Positions 17,244-24,975 of a DNA stretch of 64,000 nucleotides are shown piece after piece; positions within the stretch are counted from its first letter, which is position 1; each line of letters begins with the position of its first letter. A program made the position numbers and the translations under genes. Source of the stretch: Allofournierella massiliensis (GTDB lineage: Bacteria > Bacillota > Clostridia > Oscillospirales > Ruminococcaceae); the NCBI RefSeq assembly GCF_021531255.1, contig NZ_JAFBIO010000001.1, forward strand, positions 1-64,000. The letters run 5' to 3'. The notes below the pieces were generated by a model. The model did not search any database, was not told where the DNA came from, and saw only the letters and a program-made list of their open reading frames with translations.

Positions 17244-18371
17244 TCACACTTTCAGAAAATAGGTATCGGGGTGGTCAGGGTCAAAGGCCTCATTGGCCCA
17301 CATCACGGTGATCATATCCTCGCTGCCCACATTTTCAATGCTGTGGGTGTAGCCTACCGGGATATCCACTACCTCCAGCTTGTCGCCGCTGACAGGGTAT
17401 TCCAGCACTTCCTGGGAATCGATACGCCGCAGCCGGATCAGACCCTGGCCCTTTACCACCAGGAACTTCTCGTTTTTGGTATGGTGCCAGTGATTGCCCT
17501 TGACGATGCCGGGCTTGGAGATGTTTACACTCACCTGACCCCGCTCAGGGCTGCGGAGAAATTCCGTAAAACTTCCCCTTTCGTCCGTATGCATGGTCAA
17601 GGGATATTTGAAGGCATCGGTGGGCAGATAGCTGAGATAGGTGCTGTACAGCTTCTTTTCAAAGCTGTCGGGGGAGAGGGCAGGCACCGCCAAAGACTGG
17701 CGGCTCTCTTTAAAGGAATAGAGCAATTCTGCCAGGCGGCCCAGAGTCACCGAGTGAACGGGATGGATGCGGCAGATCCCTTCCGCGTCCTTTTGCACCT
17801 TACCATCCAGAGCATCCAAAATGCATCGGATCACATCGTCGATATACACCAGGGGCAGCTCAAAAGCGGGATCTCGCACCTGAATGGGGAGATCCCGGGC
17901 AATATTGTGGCAGAAGGTGGCCACCACGCTGTTGTAATTGGGGCGGCACCATTTGCCGAATACGCCTTCCATGCGGAAGACGTATACCGGGCTGCCCATT
18001 TTGTCACCGTGGGCAAAAATGGCGTCCTCTGCCTGTTTTTTGCTCTTGCCGTAATCGTTATCCAGGACAGCCTGCACGCTGGAGGTGACCAAAACAGGGG
18101 CCTTATTAGCGGCCTTTTCCAACTCGGCCAGCAGAACATCCGTGAGACCGGCATTTCCGCTGTAAAATTCACTGGGGTCTTTGGGACGGTTGATCCCGGC
18201 CAGATGAATGACAAAGGAAGCCTGCGCCGCGTAGTGGGCCAGCGTTTCAGGGGTGTCGCCGCGTTCGAACAGAAGCAGGTTTTCATATCCCTGGTTTTTC
18301 AGTTCGGCAACCAGGTTTTTGCCCACAAAGCCGGCGTATCCGGTGATGAGAATCGGTTCGTTCAGATGCAA
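17244..18371 (-). CDS. capF: CapF/FnlB-type bifunctional reductase (SDR plus cupin)
   Basis: The start is a TTG with GGGAGG six bases upstream, giving 375 residues. An N-terminal NAD(P)-binding fold (EPILITGYAGFVGKNL) covers about residues 1-250. It is followed by a C-terminal metal-binding cupin domain with GNHWHHTKNEKFLVV near residue 285. This two-domain layout is specific to CapF, which works after CapE in forming UDP-N-acetyl-L-fucosamine: the cupin part epimerises C3 and the SDR part reduces C4. It lies between an acyltransferase gene and the 2-epimerase gene. The assignment is strong because the unusual fusion is intact. Confidence 0.92.
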   Translation of the reverse strand: MHLNEPILITGYAGFVGKNLVAELKNQGYENLLLFERGDTPETLAHYAAQASFVIHLAGINRPKDPSEFYSGNAGLTDVLLAELEKAANKAPVLVTSSVQAVLDNDYGKSKKQAEDAIFAHGDKMGSPVYVFRMEGVFGKWCRPNYNSVVATFCHNIARDLPIQVRDPAFELPLVYIDDVIRCILDALDGKVQKDAEGICRIHPVHSVTLGRLAELLYSFKESRQSLAVPALSPDSFEKKLYSTYLSYLPTDAFKYPLTMHTDERGSFTEFLRSPERGQVSVNISKPGIVKGNHWHHTKNEKFLVVKGQGLIRLRRIDSQEVLEYPVSGDKLEVVDIPVGYTHSIENVGSEDMITVMWANEAFDPDHPDTYFLKV

Positions 18372-18389
18372 AACAAAACCTCCCAAAAG

Positions 18390-19442
18390 TCAATGGACGG
18401 AAGACGGGGCGCGGCTGCCGAATAAGAGACTATACAAGCGGGGCAGGTGCGCCAAAACTCTGCAAAAGACAGAGCAGATACATAGAAGTAAAACAGCAGC
18501 CAAAGGGGTGAGCACCCACTGATATACCAGCAGGGAAGAGGGGGTATAGTTTACAAAGTGGTACAAAACCCGCCAGATCACATCAAAGGAATAGCCAGAC
18601 AAAATATAGTATTCCATAGAATGGGTGCCCAGATGAAGCAGGATATTCCGAAGAAAAGCCGGCAGATAGCGGGAAGCCCAGCGAACGGCCAGCAAAACCA
18701 TAAAGCTGCCGCTGAAGCCGGAAAGCCAGGAAATCAGAGTTTCTGCCCCGGGAAAAAGGAAAAGACGCTTGCCCCCAAACTGCAGCCCGGCCCAAATCAG
18801 AAAACACAGGGCTGGGGCAAAAGGCCAACGGCCAGCGGCCACAATCTTTTTCAACAGGGGAATGCTGCCTTTATGGGCCAGAAAACCGGCAGAAAAATAG
18901 GGCAGCATGGAAAGGCAGAGATCCAGATTGAAGGTGTGCGGCAGCCAACAGATACCTACACAGAACAAAAGATACGCGGCCCAATTCCCTTTAAGACATT
19001 TTTCGATGAACAGGATCGCGGCAGAGCAATAAAAAATGCTTTGCAGAAACCACAGCCCATAGGGCAGACGCTGAAGCACGGAAAAAAGATACTGCGGCAG
19101 AGTATATCTGCCGTGCAGCAGATCCGAAAAGTTCAGCGCCAGGTACAGGCAGCCTTCCCAGATCCAGGCAGGCACAAGGCACTGCTTGACCCGACGCACC
19201 AAAATATGCCCCGGGCCAAGGCGGCAGAAAGTTCCCCAGAACAGATACCCGCTGATCAGAGCGAATAGCGGCATGTGAAAACTGTAGATCCAGGCGAAAG
19301 CGGGCAGGGCCTCATAGTCCACAGTTTGGGAATTCAGAAACTGGAGCGAATGCCCCCATACCACCAGAAAAATCGCAAAGCCCCGGATCAGATCCCAAAA
19401 TGGATCTCTGGGGACAAAACGCTTCTGTGCCTGTACGATCAT
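18390..19442 (-). CDS. Acyltransferase-3 family membrane protein
   Basis: The protein has 350 residues and about ten hydrophobic spans. The family motif is DLIRGFAIFLVVWGHS (residues 17-32), with the catalytic His at its end; SFHMPLFALISGYLF near residue 54 is also typical. These proteins O-acetylate surface sugars. The gene sits inside the L-FucNAc operon and overlaps the capE stop by 4 bp (ATGA), so it probably decorates the same glycan. With the MBOAT system nearby, the cluster encodes two separate acylation routes. Confidence 0.87.
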   Translation of the reverse strand: MIVQAQKRFVPRDPFWDLIRGFAIFLVVWGHSLQFLNSQTVDYEALPAFAWIYSFHMPLFALISGYLFWGTFCRLGPGHILVRRVKQCLVPAWIWEGCLYLALNFSDLLHGRYTLPQYLFSVLQRLPYGLWFLQSIFYCSAAILFIEKCLKGNWAAYLLFCVGICWLPHTFNLDLCLSMLPYFSAGFLAHKGSIPLLKKIVAAGRWPFAPALCFLIWAGLQFGGKRLFLFPGAETLISWLSGFSGSFMVLLAVRWASRYLPAFLRNILLHLGTHSMEYYILSGYSFDVIWRVLYHFVNYTPSSLLVYQWVLTPLAAVLLLCICSVFCRVLAHLPRLYSLLFGSRAPSSVH

Positions 19443-20497
19443 CCGTTTTTCCTGCTGTTTTCCAATTCGGCCAACTGATCCTGAATGTATTCGGTGGTCA
19501 TGATCTTTTTGACTGTGCCCTCCACATCCAGGCGGGTGGTGTTGTGGCTGGTGTAATCCTCATTGGCCTGGGTGTGTACCTGCCCCTGAACAAAGAACTT
19601 GTCATAGTTCAGGTCCCGGCTGTCGGCGGACACGCGATAGTACCCGCCCATATCCTCGCTGCGCAGGCGCTCTTCCTTGGTCATCAGGGTCTCGTAGAGC
19701 TTCTCGCCGTGGCGGGTGCCGATGATCCGGGTGCCGGTATCGCCAAACAGCTGCTGCACCGCTTTGGCCAGATCACCAATAGTGGAGGCGGGGCTCTTCT
19801 GTACAAACAGATCCCCGGGGCGAGCATGCTCAAAGGCAAAGTTCACCAGGTCCACCGCTTCGTCCAGGTTCATCAAAAAGCGGGTCATGGCGGGGTCGGT
19901 AATGGTGATGGGGTTGCCGGCCTTGATCTGATCCACAAACAGGGGAATTACACTGCCGCGGCTGCACATCACGTTGCCGTAGCGGGTGCAGCAGATGGTG
20001 GTCTTGCCGGCGGCCACCCGGGCGTTGGCATAGATGACCTTTTCCATCATGGCCTTGGAGATACCCATGGCGTTGATGGGGTAAGCTGCCTTATCGGTGG
20101 ACAGGCAGACGACTTTCTGCACACCTGCCTCAATGGCGGCGTGGAGCATGTTGTCGGTACCTTCAATGTTGGTACGCACCGCTTCCATGGGGAAAAACTC
20201 ACAGCTGGGCACCTGCTTAAGCGCCGCAGCGTGGAAAATATAATCCACACCGGGCATGGCGTCCCTCAGGGACTGAATATTCCGCACGTCACCGATATAG
20301 AATTTTACCTTGTCGGCATATTCGGGGACCCGGGCCTGCAGGTCATGGCGCATATCGTCCTGTTTCTTTTCGTCCCGGCTGAAGATGCGAATCTCACCGA
20401 TGTCGGTGGAAAGAAAATGTTTGAGGACGGTATTGCCGAAGCTTCCGGTACCGCCTGTAATCAGCAATGTTTTTCCTTTGTAAACGCTGTCTGCCAT
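19439..20497 (-). CDS. capE: CapE/FnlA-type UDP-GlcNAc 4,6-dehydratase/5-epimerase
   Basis: GAGGAGG six bases ahead of the ATG fixes the start and gives 352 residues. The Rossmann motif LLITGGTGSFGNTVL lies at residues 11-25. The TDKAAYPINAMGISKAMMEK stretch near residue 120 carries the active-site residues; the Tyr of a classic YxxxK is replaced by Met, as in CapE. The enzyme converts UDP-GlcNAc to the 4-keto-6-deoxy-L-talo form, the first step to UDP-N-acetyl-L-fucosamine. FlaA1/PseB-type dehydratases are close relatives, but the adjacent capF excludes pseudaminic acid synthesis. It is the first gene of the minus-strand glycan operon. Confidence 0.92.
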   Translation of the reverse strand: MADSVYKGKTLLITGGTGSFGNTVLKHFLSTDIGEIRIFSRDEKKQDDMRHDLQARVPEYADKVKFYIGDVRNIQSLRDAMPGVDYIFHAAALKQVPSCEFFPMEAVRTNIEGTDNMLHAAIEAGVQKVVCLSTDKAAYPINAMGISKAMMEKVIYANARVAAGKTTICCTRYGNVMCSRGSVIPLFVDQIKAGNPITITDPAMTRFLMNLDEAVDLVNFAFEHARPGDLFVQKSPASTIGDLAKAVQQLFGDTGTRIIGTRHGEKLYETLMTKEERLRSEDMGGYYRVSADSRDLNYDKFFVQGQVHTQANEDYTSHNTTRLDVEGTVKKIMTTEYIQDQLAELENSRKNG

Positions 20498-20556
20498 TAT
20501 AGGCCTCCTCAAAAATAGCCCGGAGGGGCATAGAATTCCAAATTATAAGCACTAAA

Positions 20557-20585
20557 ATTATACCATAAGAGCGGAATAATAACAA
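20557..20585 (-). promoter_or_regulatory. Promoter of the glycan operon
   Basis: On the minus strand TTGTTA (20580-20585) and a perfect TATAAT (20557-20562) are 17 bp apart, about 60 bp ahead of the capE start. The region is strongly AT-rich compared with its surroundings. Confidence 0.8.
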
Positions 20586-20736
20586 TATTGTCCCAAAAGG
20601 GCAAATGAAAAAGAAAAATGAAAAAACAGAAATACAGGCAACAGATTCCCATAGGGCTATTTTGTGCTACAATATTTTTAATATGTTCCGACAGGTGCTG
20701 TACGGGCGTTTTGGCAAGAAAAAGGAGATGGCTTTT

Positions 20737-21960
20737 ATGAGAGCTTATGAGCGCTTCCTGCGTTATGCGGCGGTATATACCACATCCGATCCGGATTCCG
20801 GCCTGCATCCTTCCACCTCTCGCCAGCTGGATCTGGCGCGCATTCTGGAAACAGAGATGCGGCAGGTAGGGCTGCAGGACGTTTATCTGGATGCATATGG
20901 ATATGTGTACGGAAAATTGGATGCCAGCGCTGGCTGTGAGCAGCTGCCGGCTCTGGGCTTCATCGCCCATATGGATACTGCCGATGATGCATCGGGAGAA
21001 AATGTAAAGCCCCAGCTTCATCCCAACTATGATGGAGGGCCGGTGCTTCTGCCTGGCAGCGGGCAGGTGCTGGATCCGTGCGTGTATAGAGATCTCCAGA
21101 AGTGCAAGGGAGAGATGCTGATCACCACAGATGGCACCACCTTGCTGGGGGCAGATGATAAGGCGGGAATCGCCGAGATCTTAACGGCTATACAGACTAT
21201 ACAGGAAAAAAGCCTGCCCCATCCCCGCCTGTGTGTGGCCTTTACACCGGATGAAGAAATTGGCGAAGGCGCTCTGCTTTTTGATTTGGAACGGTTTGGC
21301 GCGGATTTTGCCTACACAGTGGATGGCGGAGACGTGGGCGAGGTGGAGTGCGAAAACTTCAATGCAGCAGCGGCGACCGTCAGTTTCAGGGGAATATCGG
21401 TGCACCCCGGTACAGCCAAAAACTTAATGGTCAACGCACAGAATCTGGCCATGGAATTCCATGGCATGCTGCCGGCCGATCAGCGTCCGGAGCACACCGA
21501 GGGCCGGGAGGGATTTTTCCATCTCTGCAGCATGGTGGGCACGGTAAGCTCGGCCAAACTGGGGTATATCATTCGGGATCATGACCGGGAAACCTTTGAA
21601 AAACGCAAAGCCCTGATGAAAAACGCGGCGGAGTTTTTGAATCAGAAGTATGACGGCGAGTATGTGCACCTGGAAATCTCCGACACATATTTTAATATGT
21701 TGGAGATTATCCAAAATCACTGGCACTTGATGGAGCATGCCTGCGAAGCGGTGCGCCTGGCAGGCCTGGAGCCTAAAATCCTGCCGGTAAGAGGCGGAAC
21801 GGATGGTGCGGCTCTCAGCTTTAAGGGGCTGCCCTGCCCGAATTTGGGCACGGGAGGTTTTAATTTCCACGGGGAAAGCGAGTTTATTACCGCAGAGAGG
21901 ATGGATAGGGCTGTGGAAGTGCTCCTTCAGCTTGCGCAATTGTACAGCCGGCCCATTTGA
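20737..21960 (+). CDS. pepT: Peptidase T (tripeptide aminopeptidase)
   Basis: The protein has 407 residues, the normal PepT length; the ATG is preceded by AAGGAG, and the longer upstream frame has no ribosome site. Metal ligands of the M20 family are visible: GFIAHMDTADDASG near residue 71, LLGADDKAGIAE near residue 136 and PDEEIGEGALLF near residue 170. A late GTGGFNFHGESEF segment near residue 369 completes the site. It removes N-terminal residues from tripeptides in the cytoplasm using two zinc ions. The gene stands alone, divergent from the glycan operon. Confidence 0.95.
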   Translation: MRAYERFLRYAAVYTTSDPDSGLHPSTSRQLDLARILETEMRQVGLQDVYLDAYGYVYGKLDASAGCEQLPALGFIAHMDTADDASGENVKPQLHPNYDGGPVLLPGSGQVLDPCVYRDLQKCKGEMLITTDGTTLLGADDKAGIAEILTAIQTIQEKSLPHPRLCVAFTPDEEIGEGALLFDLERFGADFAYTVDGGDVGEVECENFNAAAATVSFRGISVHPGTAKNLMVNAQNLAMEFHGMLPADQRPEHTEGREGFFHLCSMVGTVSSAKLGYIIRDHDRETFEKRKALMKNAAEFLNQKYDGEYVHLEISDTYFNMLEIIQNHWHLMEHACEAVRLAGLEPKILPVRGGTDGAALSFKGLPCPNLGTGGFNFHGESEFITAERMDRAVEVLLQLAQLYSRPI

Positions 21961-21984
21961 TAACAGGCAATGTGATTTCGAGTT

Positions 21985-22092
21985 GGTCCGGCACGGGAAG
22001 AGATCCGTTCGGAAAATCTTGCTTTTGCATAAAAGAAAGATTATAATAATTAGGATTCTTCTTTCCGTGCCGGAATGTTTTTGTTATTTTGA
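21985..22092 (+). terminator. Long stem-loop after pepT, probable terminator
   Basis: The arms TCCGGCACGGGAAGA and TCTTTCCGTGCCGGA pair over 15 bp with one wobble, around a loop of about 55 bases. A T-rich tract (TGTTTTTGTTATTTT) follows. The loop is unusually long for a terminator, so it may instead be a remnant of an inverted-repeat element. Confidence 0.5.
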
Positions 22093-22128
22093 GAAAAGCA
22101 AAACAGAAAACGCAGCGATGAAAAATCT

Positions 22129-22167
22129 GCCTCCGTAGTTAAATGGATATAACAAACCCCTCCTAAG
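22129..22167 (+). pseudogene. Truncated tRNA-Arg(CCU), 5' half
   Basis: The acceptor 5' strand (GCCTCCG), D arm and anticodon 5' stem with a CTCCTAA loop are present and look like a standard tRNA-Arg with anticodon CCT. The 3' half of the anticodon stem and all later parts are missing. The break is right after the anticodon loop. Confidence 0.75.
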
Positions 22168-22387
22168 CCCGATGTGAGCATATCACTTCACAAAGCTTGG
22201 AAAAACGGATAAGAGTTCGAACAGAACAAATAGTAAAAGATGTACCTATCACTTGACTGCAAAGAAAAGTGAGAAGCAAATCTTTCATAAACCAAGGCAA
22301 AATCGGGATACCGATTAGCAGAAAACTGAATAGGTCAGCCGGACCGGAAGGGTTAAAAAACCTTGAAAATACGGCATTTCTTGACAG

Positions 22388-22427
22388 GTCTCCGTAGCTC
22401 AGCAGGATAGAGCGTTCGCCTCCTAAG
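22388..22427 (+). pseudogene. Second truncated tRNA-Arg(CCU), 5' half
   Basis: The segment matches the intact downstream tRNA for about 40 bases, with one difference in the acceptor strand, and then diverges after CTCCTAAG. A degenerate T-arm-like GGAGTTCGACTC lies about 40 bases on. The break is at the same position as in the first remnant. Confidence 0.8.
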
Positions 22428-22666
22428 GAAATGTTTAACAGAGAAATTTTGAAAAATTCATTTCTTGATTGGAGTTCGACTCGCCGTTCACTTTTCACGG
22501 GTTTTGCTAACGCAGAACTCAGGATATCGTGTTCGTTAGCAAAATCGCCTTCGAAAATCGACGAGAAAATCGACGGATCTTCTAATCCAAACAGAGTTCA
22601 AAAGGAACACCGGTCCTTACCCGGAAGGCTGAAAAGCCTTGAAAAATAAGGTTTTTTTGAATAAAT

Positions 22667-22743
22667 GTCTCTGTAGCTCAGCAGGATAGAGCGTTCGCCT
22701 CCTAAGCGAAAGGCCGTGGGTTCGAATCCCGCCAGGGACGCCA
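22667..22743 (+). tRNA. tRNA-Arg, anticodon CCU
   Basis: The cloverleaf is complete. The acceptor GTCTCTG pairs with CAGGGAC, the D stem is GCTC/GAGC, and the anticodon stem TTCGC/GCGAA encloses CTCCTAA with anticodon CCT. The T arm GTGGG-TTCGAAT-CCCGC follows and CCA is encoded. It reads AGG codons. The conjugative element begins directly after it. Confidence 0.95.
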
Positions 22744-22752
22744 GTCAACAAC

Positions 22753-22792
22753 CGCGGAAGATACGAAAAATGTCTTCCGCGTTACTTTTTTC
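22753..22792 (+). terminator. Terminator after tRNA-Arg
   Basis: CGCGGAAGA and TCTTCCGCG form a 9-bp stem with an 11-base loop, followed shortly by TTTTTT. It ends the tRNA transcript. Confidence 0.85.
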
Positions 22793-23131
22793 AGAGATTT
22801 TGAGGCCGTTTTCCGCTAACATAGAAAGGGGTCCTCTTGCAGATATCCAATATTCGAGCCGAAATGCTAATCGGCCGAAAATGCCGCTTCTGAGGCTTCT
22901 GCTAAATCCGGCGGCCTGTCAACTGTTCTCCGTTGTTTCTCTATGTATTTCTGTGCAGAAAAGCCTGTTTTCGGGCTGAAATTTCCGAGGATTCCATATC
23001 GTGAGAAATTTTTCTGCAAAGAAATTTGAGAGGCCTTTAGCGGAGAGGGTTTTAAATCTTTGAAAATCCAAAATCGCCCGCCTGGGTTAGCCGGTGGGAA
23101 GAGAAATCATAATTTTTGGGAGGGTAAGGTT
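22793..23131. other. Non-coding left end of the element
   Basis: I see no gene here. The stretch probably contains the left attachment region and integrase arm sites, but no repeat clear enough to name them is visible without the right end for comparison. Confidence 0.4.
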
Positions 23132-23464
23132 ATGACACTTAAAGATATAAGTAACGGTCCAGACTGGATAATGTGGGTGGCATTTGTTATTTTAGCTTTA
23201 ATGAGTATAGTATTACTTACTGGTCGTGGTGCAGGTCTAATTGCAGGATATAATACAGCAAGTAAATCAGAAAAAAGCAAATATGACGAAAAGAAATTAT
23301 GTAGAGTCACAGGAGCAGGAATGTCTGTGATAACTGTTTTGGTTCTTGTAATGGCGATATGGGAAGAAATTATGCCAGCCGTATTTGCATACATTTTTCT
23401 TGCAATTACGTTAATTGATTGTGTAGTTATGATTGTATTTATGAATACTGTTTGTAAGAGATAA
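23132..23464 (+). CDS. DUF3784 membrane protein
   Basis: The ATG with GGGAGGGTAAGG upstream gives 110 residues. Three hydrophobic helices (about 10-30, 60-80, 85-105) are joined by a loop with the DUF3784 hallmark GLIAGYNTASKSEKSKYDEKKLCR. Proteins of this family are common in Firmicutes chromosomes and mobile elements; their function is unknown. Base composition is more AT-rich than the replication genes to the right. It is followed by a terminator, so it is a single-gene unit at the edge of the element. Confidence 0.85.
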   Translation: MTLKDISNGPDWIMWVAFVILALMSIVLLTGRGAGLIAGYNTASKSEKSKYDEKKLCRVTGAGMSVITVLVLVMAIWEEIMPAVFAYIFLAITLIDCVVMIVFMNTVCKR

Positions 23465-23512
23465 ATTTCAGTTCGCTCTCTCCCTCACAATTAAATAATC
23501 GATATCTTACAT

Positions 23513-23548
23513 AGCCCCGTGGTGACGAAAATCACTGCGGGGCTTTTG
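23513..23548 (+). terminator. Intrinsic terminator
   Basis: GCCCCGTGGTGA and TCACTGCGGGGC form a stem with a single internal mismatch or wobble, followed by TTTTG. It separates the DUF3784 gene from the replication module. Confidence 0.85.
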
Positions 23549-23596
23549 TCATTTCAGGACTTCCCTGAGATGTAACACTTCAAGGAGGATATCGCT

Positions 23597-23872
23597 ATGA
23601 GTAAGACAAAAGTGATCGATGGTATCAGATACCATGCAGACCGTCCGGATAGCTGCCGCGCCTGTTATTTCTATAAGAACAAGGCCATCGGCTGCATTCT
23701 GGGCAAGGAGAACTGCTACTACCTGGCAGAGGTCGTGATGACCGAACAGGAAAAGAAATGTGAAGGCTGCTGCTATGCCAAGGGCCAACCCTGTGTCAGC
23801 GCCTGCTGTTACAAGGACCTGGACAAATGGCTTCAGGAAAGACGTAAGAAAGCTGGTGGTTCCCATGAGTAA
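23597..23872 (+). CDS. Small cysteine-rich protein
   Basis: The protein has 91 residues, a dozen of them Cys, in pairs such as CRAC, CEGCC and CVSACC; this suggests one or more zinc sites. AAGGAGG precedes the ATG. It begins the replication and partition block, and its end overlaps the next Cys-rich gene by 8 bp. Homologous small Cys-rich proteins accompany replication initiators in this ICE group, but no function is known to me. A DNA- or protein-binding zinc module is possible. Confidence 0.7.
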   Translation: MSKTKVIDGIRYHADRPDSCRACYFYKNKAIGCILGKENCYYLAEVVMTEQEKKCEGCCYAKGQPCVSACCYKDLDKWLQERRKKAGGSHE

Positions 23873-24089
23873 AGCCGAGGAACGCTTCCGCCATTACGAG
23901 AAGTTAGTAAAGAAGGCCGGTGATCAGGCGCCTGCAAGCTGCAGAAAGTGTCCTTACTACCAGCCGGATTTCAAGTACCGCTCCTGTCTGTATGCACGCT
24001 GCCCCTTCGAGAAGCACCGCTCCACTCTTCGTGATAAGCCTCTGAAGAAGGACAAGTTCGTGAAGGAGGTGGTGAAGTTGGGTGTTTGA
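23865..24089 (+). CDS. Second small cysteine-rich protein
   Basis: The protein has 74 residues and a compact CRKCPYYQPDFKYRSCLYARCPF motif in the middle, probably a zinc site, flanked by Lys/Arg-rich ends. It overlaps the preceding Cys-rich gene by 8 bp and the replication initiator gene by 8 bp, so all three are translationally coupled. Function unknown; the coupling suggests a role in replication or its control. Confidence 0.7.
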   Translation: MSKAEERFRHYEKLVKKAGDQAPASCRKCPYYQPDFKYRSCLYARCPFEKHRSTLRDKPLKKDKFVKEVVKLGV

Positions 24090-24957
24090 TTATTTTTACG
24101 GGGCGCAGTCGGATCAGTTTTCCTTCTATCGTGTCCCCAAGGTGATGTTCACGGATCCCGCCTTTCAGGATGTGTCCGCAGAAGCCAAGATACTGTACGG
24201 ACTCTTTCTGGACCGCATGGGCTTATCCGCCAGAAACAACTGGGTGGATGAACAGGGCCGTGTGTATATCATCTACACCATCGACCAGATCATGAAGGCC
24301 ATCGGTTGCAGTGATAAAAAGGTCAACCGGATGCTTCGTGAACTGGAGGTGGTTGCCGGACTGATCGAGAGAAAACGCCAGGGACTTGGGAAGCCAAATC
24401 TCATCTATGTGAAGAACTTTTTGTCCGTAGGACAGAATGGTCGGATCTTGAATCGTAAAATGGACGATTCTGGAGTCGTAGAAACGCAGATTCTGGAATC
24501 TGCCGAAATACGAGGTAGTAATACTGAGATAAATAATACTGAATATAGTGATACTGATCCTTTCTTATCGGCAGATAGGAACGAAGGGATGCGTGAGCGT
24601 GCTCAGTATGAAAGTTATTTCAGAGAAAGCCTTTATTTCGATCTTCTGCTTCAGGACCATCGCTTTGAAGAGGAAACTCTGGAAGGCATTCTGGATCTGC
24701 TGGTGGATACCTGTTGTTCCAAACGGAAGACCATCCGTATTGCCGGAGATGATAAGCCAACCGAAGTGGTCAAGAGCAGGCTCATGAAGCTCACCAAGGA
24801 CCATATCGATTACGTGCTCATCTGCCTGCAGAAGAATACGACCGAGGTCCGCAACATGAAGCAGTATCTGCTGGCCACTCTCTTCAATGCCCCGACGACC
24901 ATCAGCCCATACTACCAGGCATGGGTGAACAACGACATGGCTTCCGGCAAGTTTTAA
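24082..24957 (+). CDS. RepA_N-type replication initiator
   Basis: The GTG start lies 11 bases after AAGGAGGT and gives 291 residues. The N-terminal 110 residues (FSFYRVPKVMFTDPAFQDVS...) match the RepA_N winged-helix domain used by Firmicutes plasmids and ICEs to bind their origin. The middle, about residues 140-175, is low in complexity and variable. The C-terminal domain ends with TTEVRNMKQYLLATLFNAPTT, typical for RepA proteins of this group. It is followed by parA 18 bp later. ICEs with such modules can replicate as circles after excision. The origin is probably inside or near this gene, but I see no iterons. Confidence 0.85.
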   Translation: MFDYFYGAQSDQFSFYRVPKVMFTDPAFQDVSAEAKILYGLFLDRMGLSARNNWVDEQGRVYIIYTIDQIMKAIGCSDKKVNRMLRELEVVAGLIERKRQGLGKPNLIYVKNFLSVGQNGRILNRKMDDSGVVETQILESAEIRGSNTEINNTEYSDTDPFLSADRNEGMRERAQYESYFRESLYFDLLLQDHRFEEETLEGILDLLVDTCCSKRKTIRIAGDDKPTEVVKSRLMKLTKDHIDYVLICLQKNTTEVRNMKQYLLATLFNAPTTISPYYQAWVNNDMASGKF

Positions 24958-24975
24958 GGAGGTGGTTACAAAGAA

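Larger units (their letters stand above)
21961..22666. other. Gene-poor stretch between pepT and the tRNA, holding tRNA remnants
   Basis: No convincing coding sequence is seen; short frames here lack ribosome sites and family features. The stretch holds the long post-pepT hairpin, two truncated tRNA-Arg 5' halves and two diverged copies of a leader sequence (CCGGAAGG...CCTTGAAAA at about 22346-22372 and 22621-22645). It looks like debris from repeated integration and excision at the tRNA. Confidence 0.6.

Noticed and set aside
22388-22480. A second complete tRNA-Arg interrupted by an insert
   Set aside because: A T-arm-like GGAGTTCGACTC occurs downstream, but its stem does not pair and no matching acceptor 3' strand is present, so only the 5' half is supported.
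22431-22979. Small open frames around the tRNA genes
   Set aside because: They overlap the tRNA or its remnants and terminator, lack ribosome sites and have no recognisable features.
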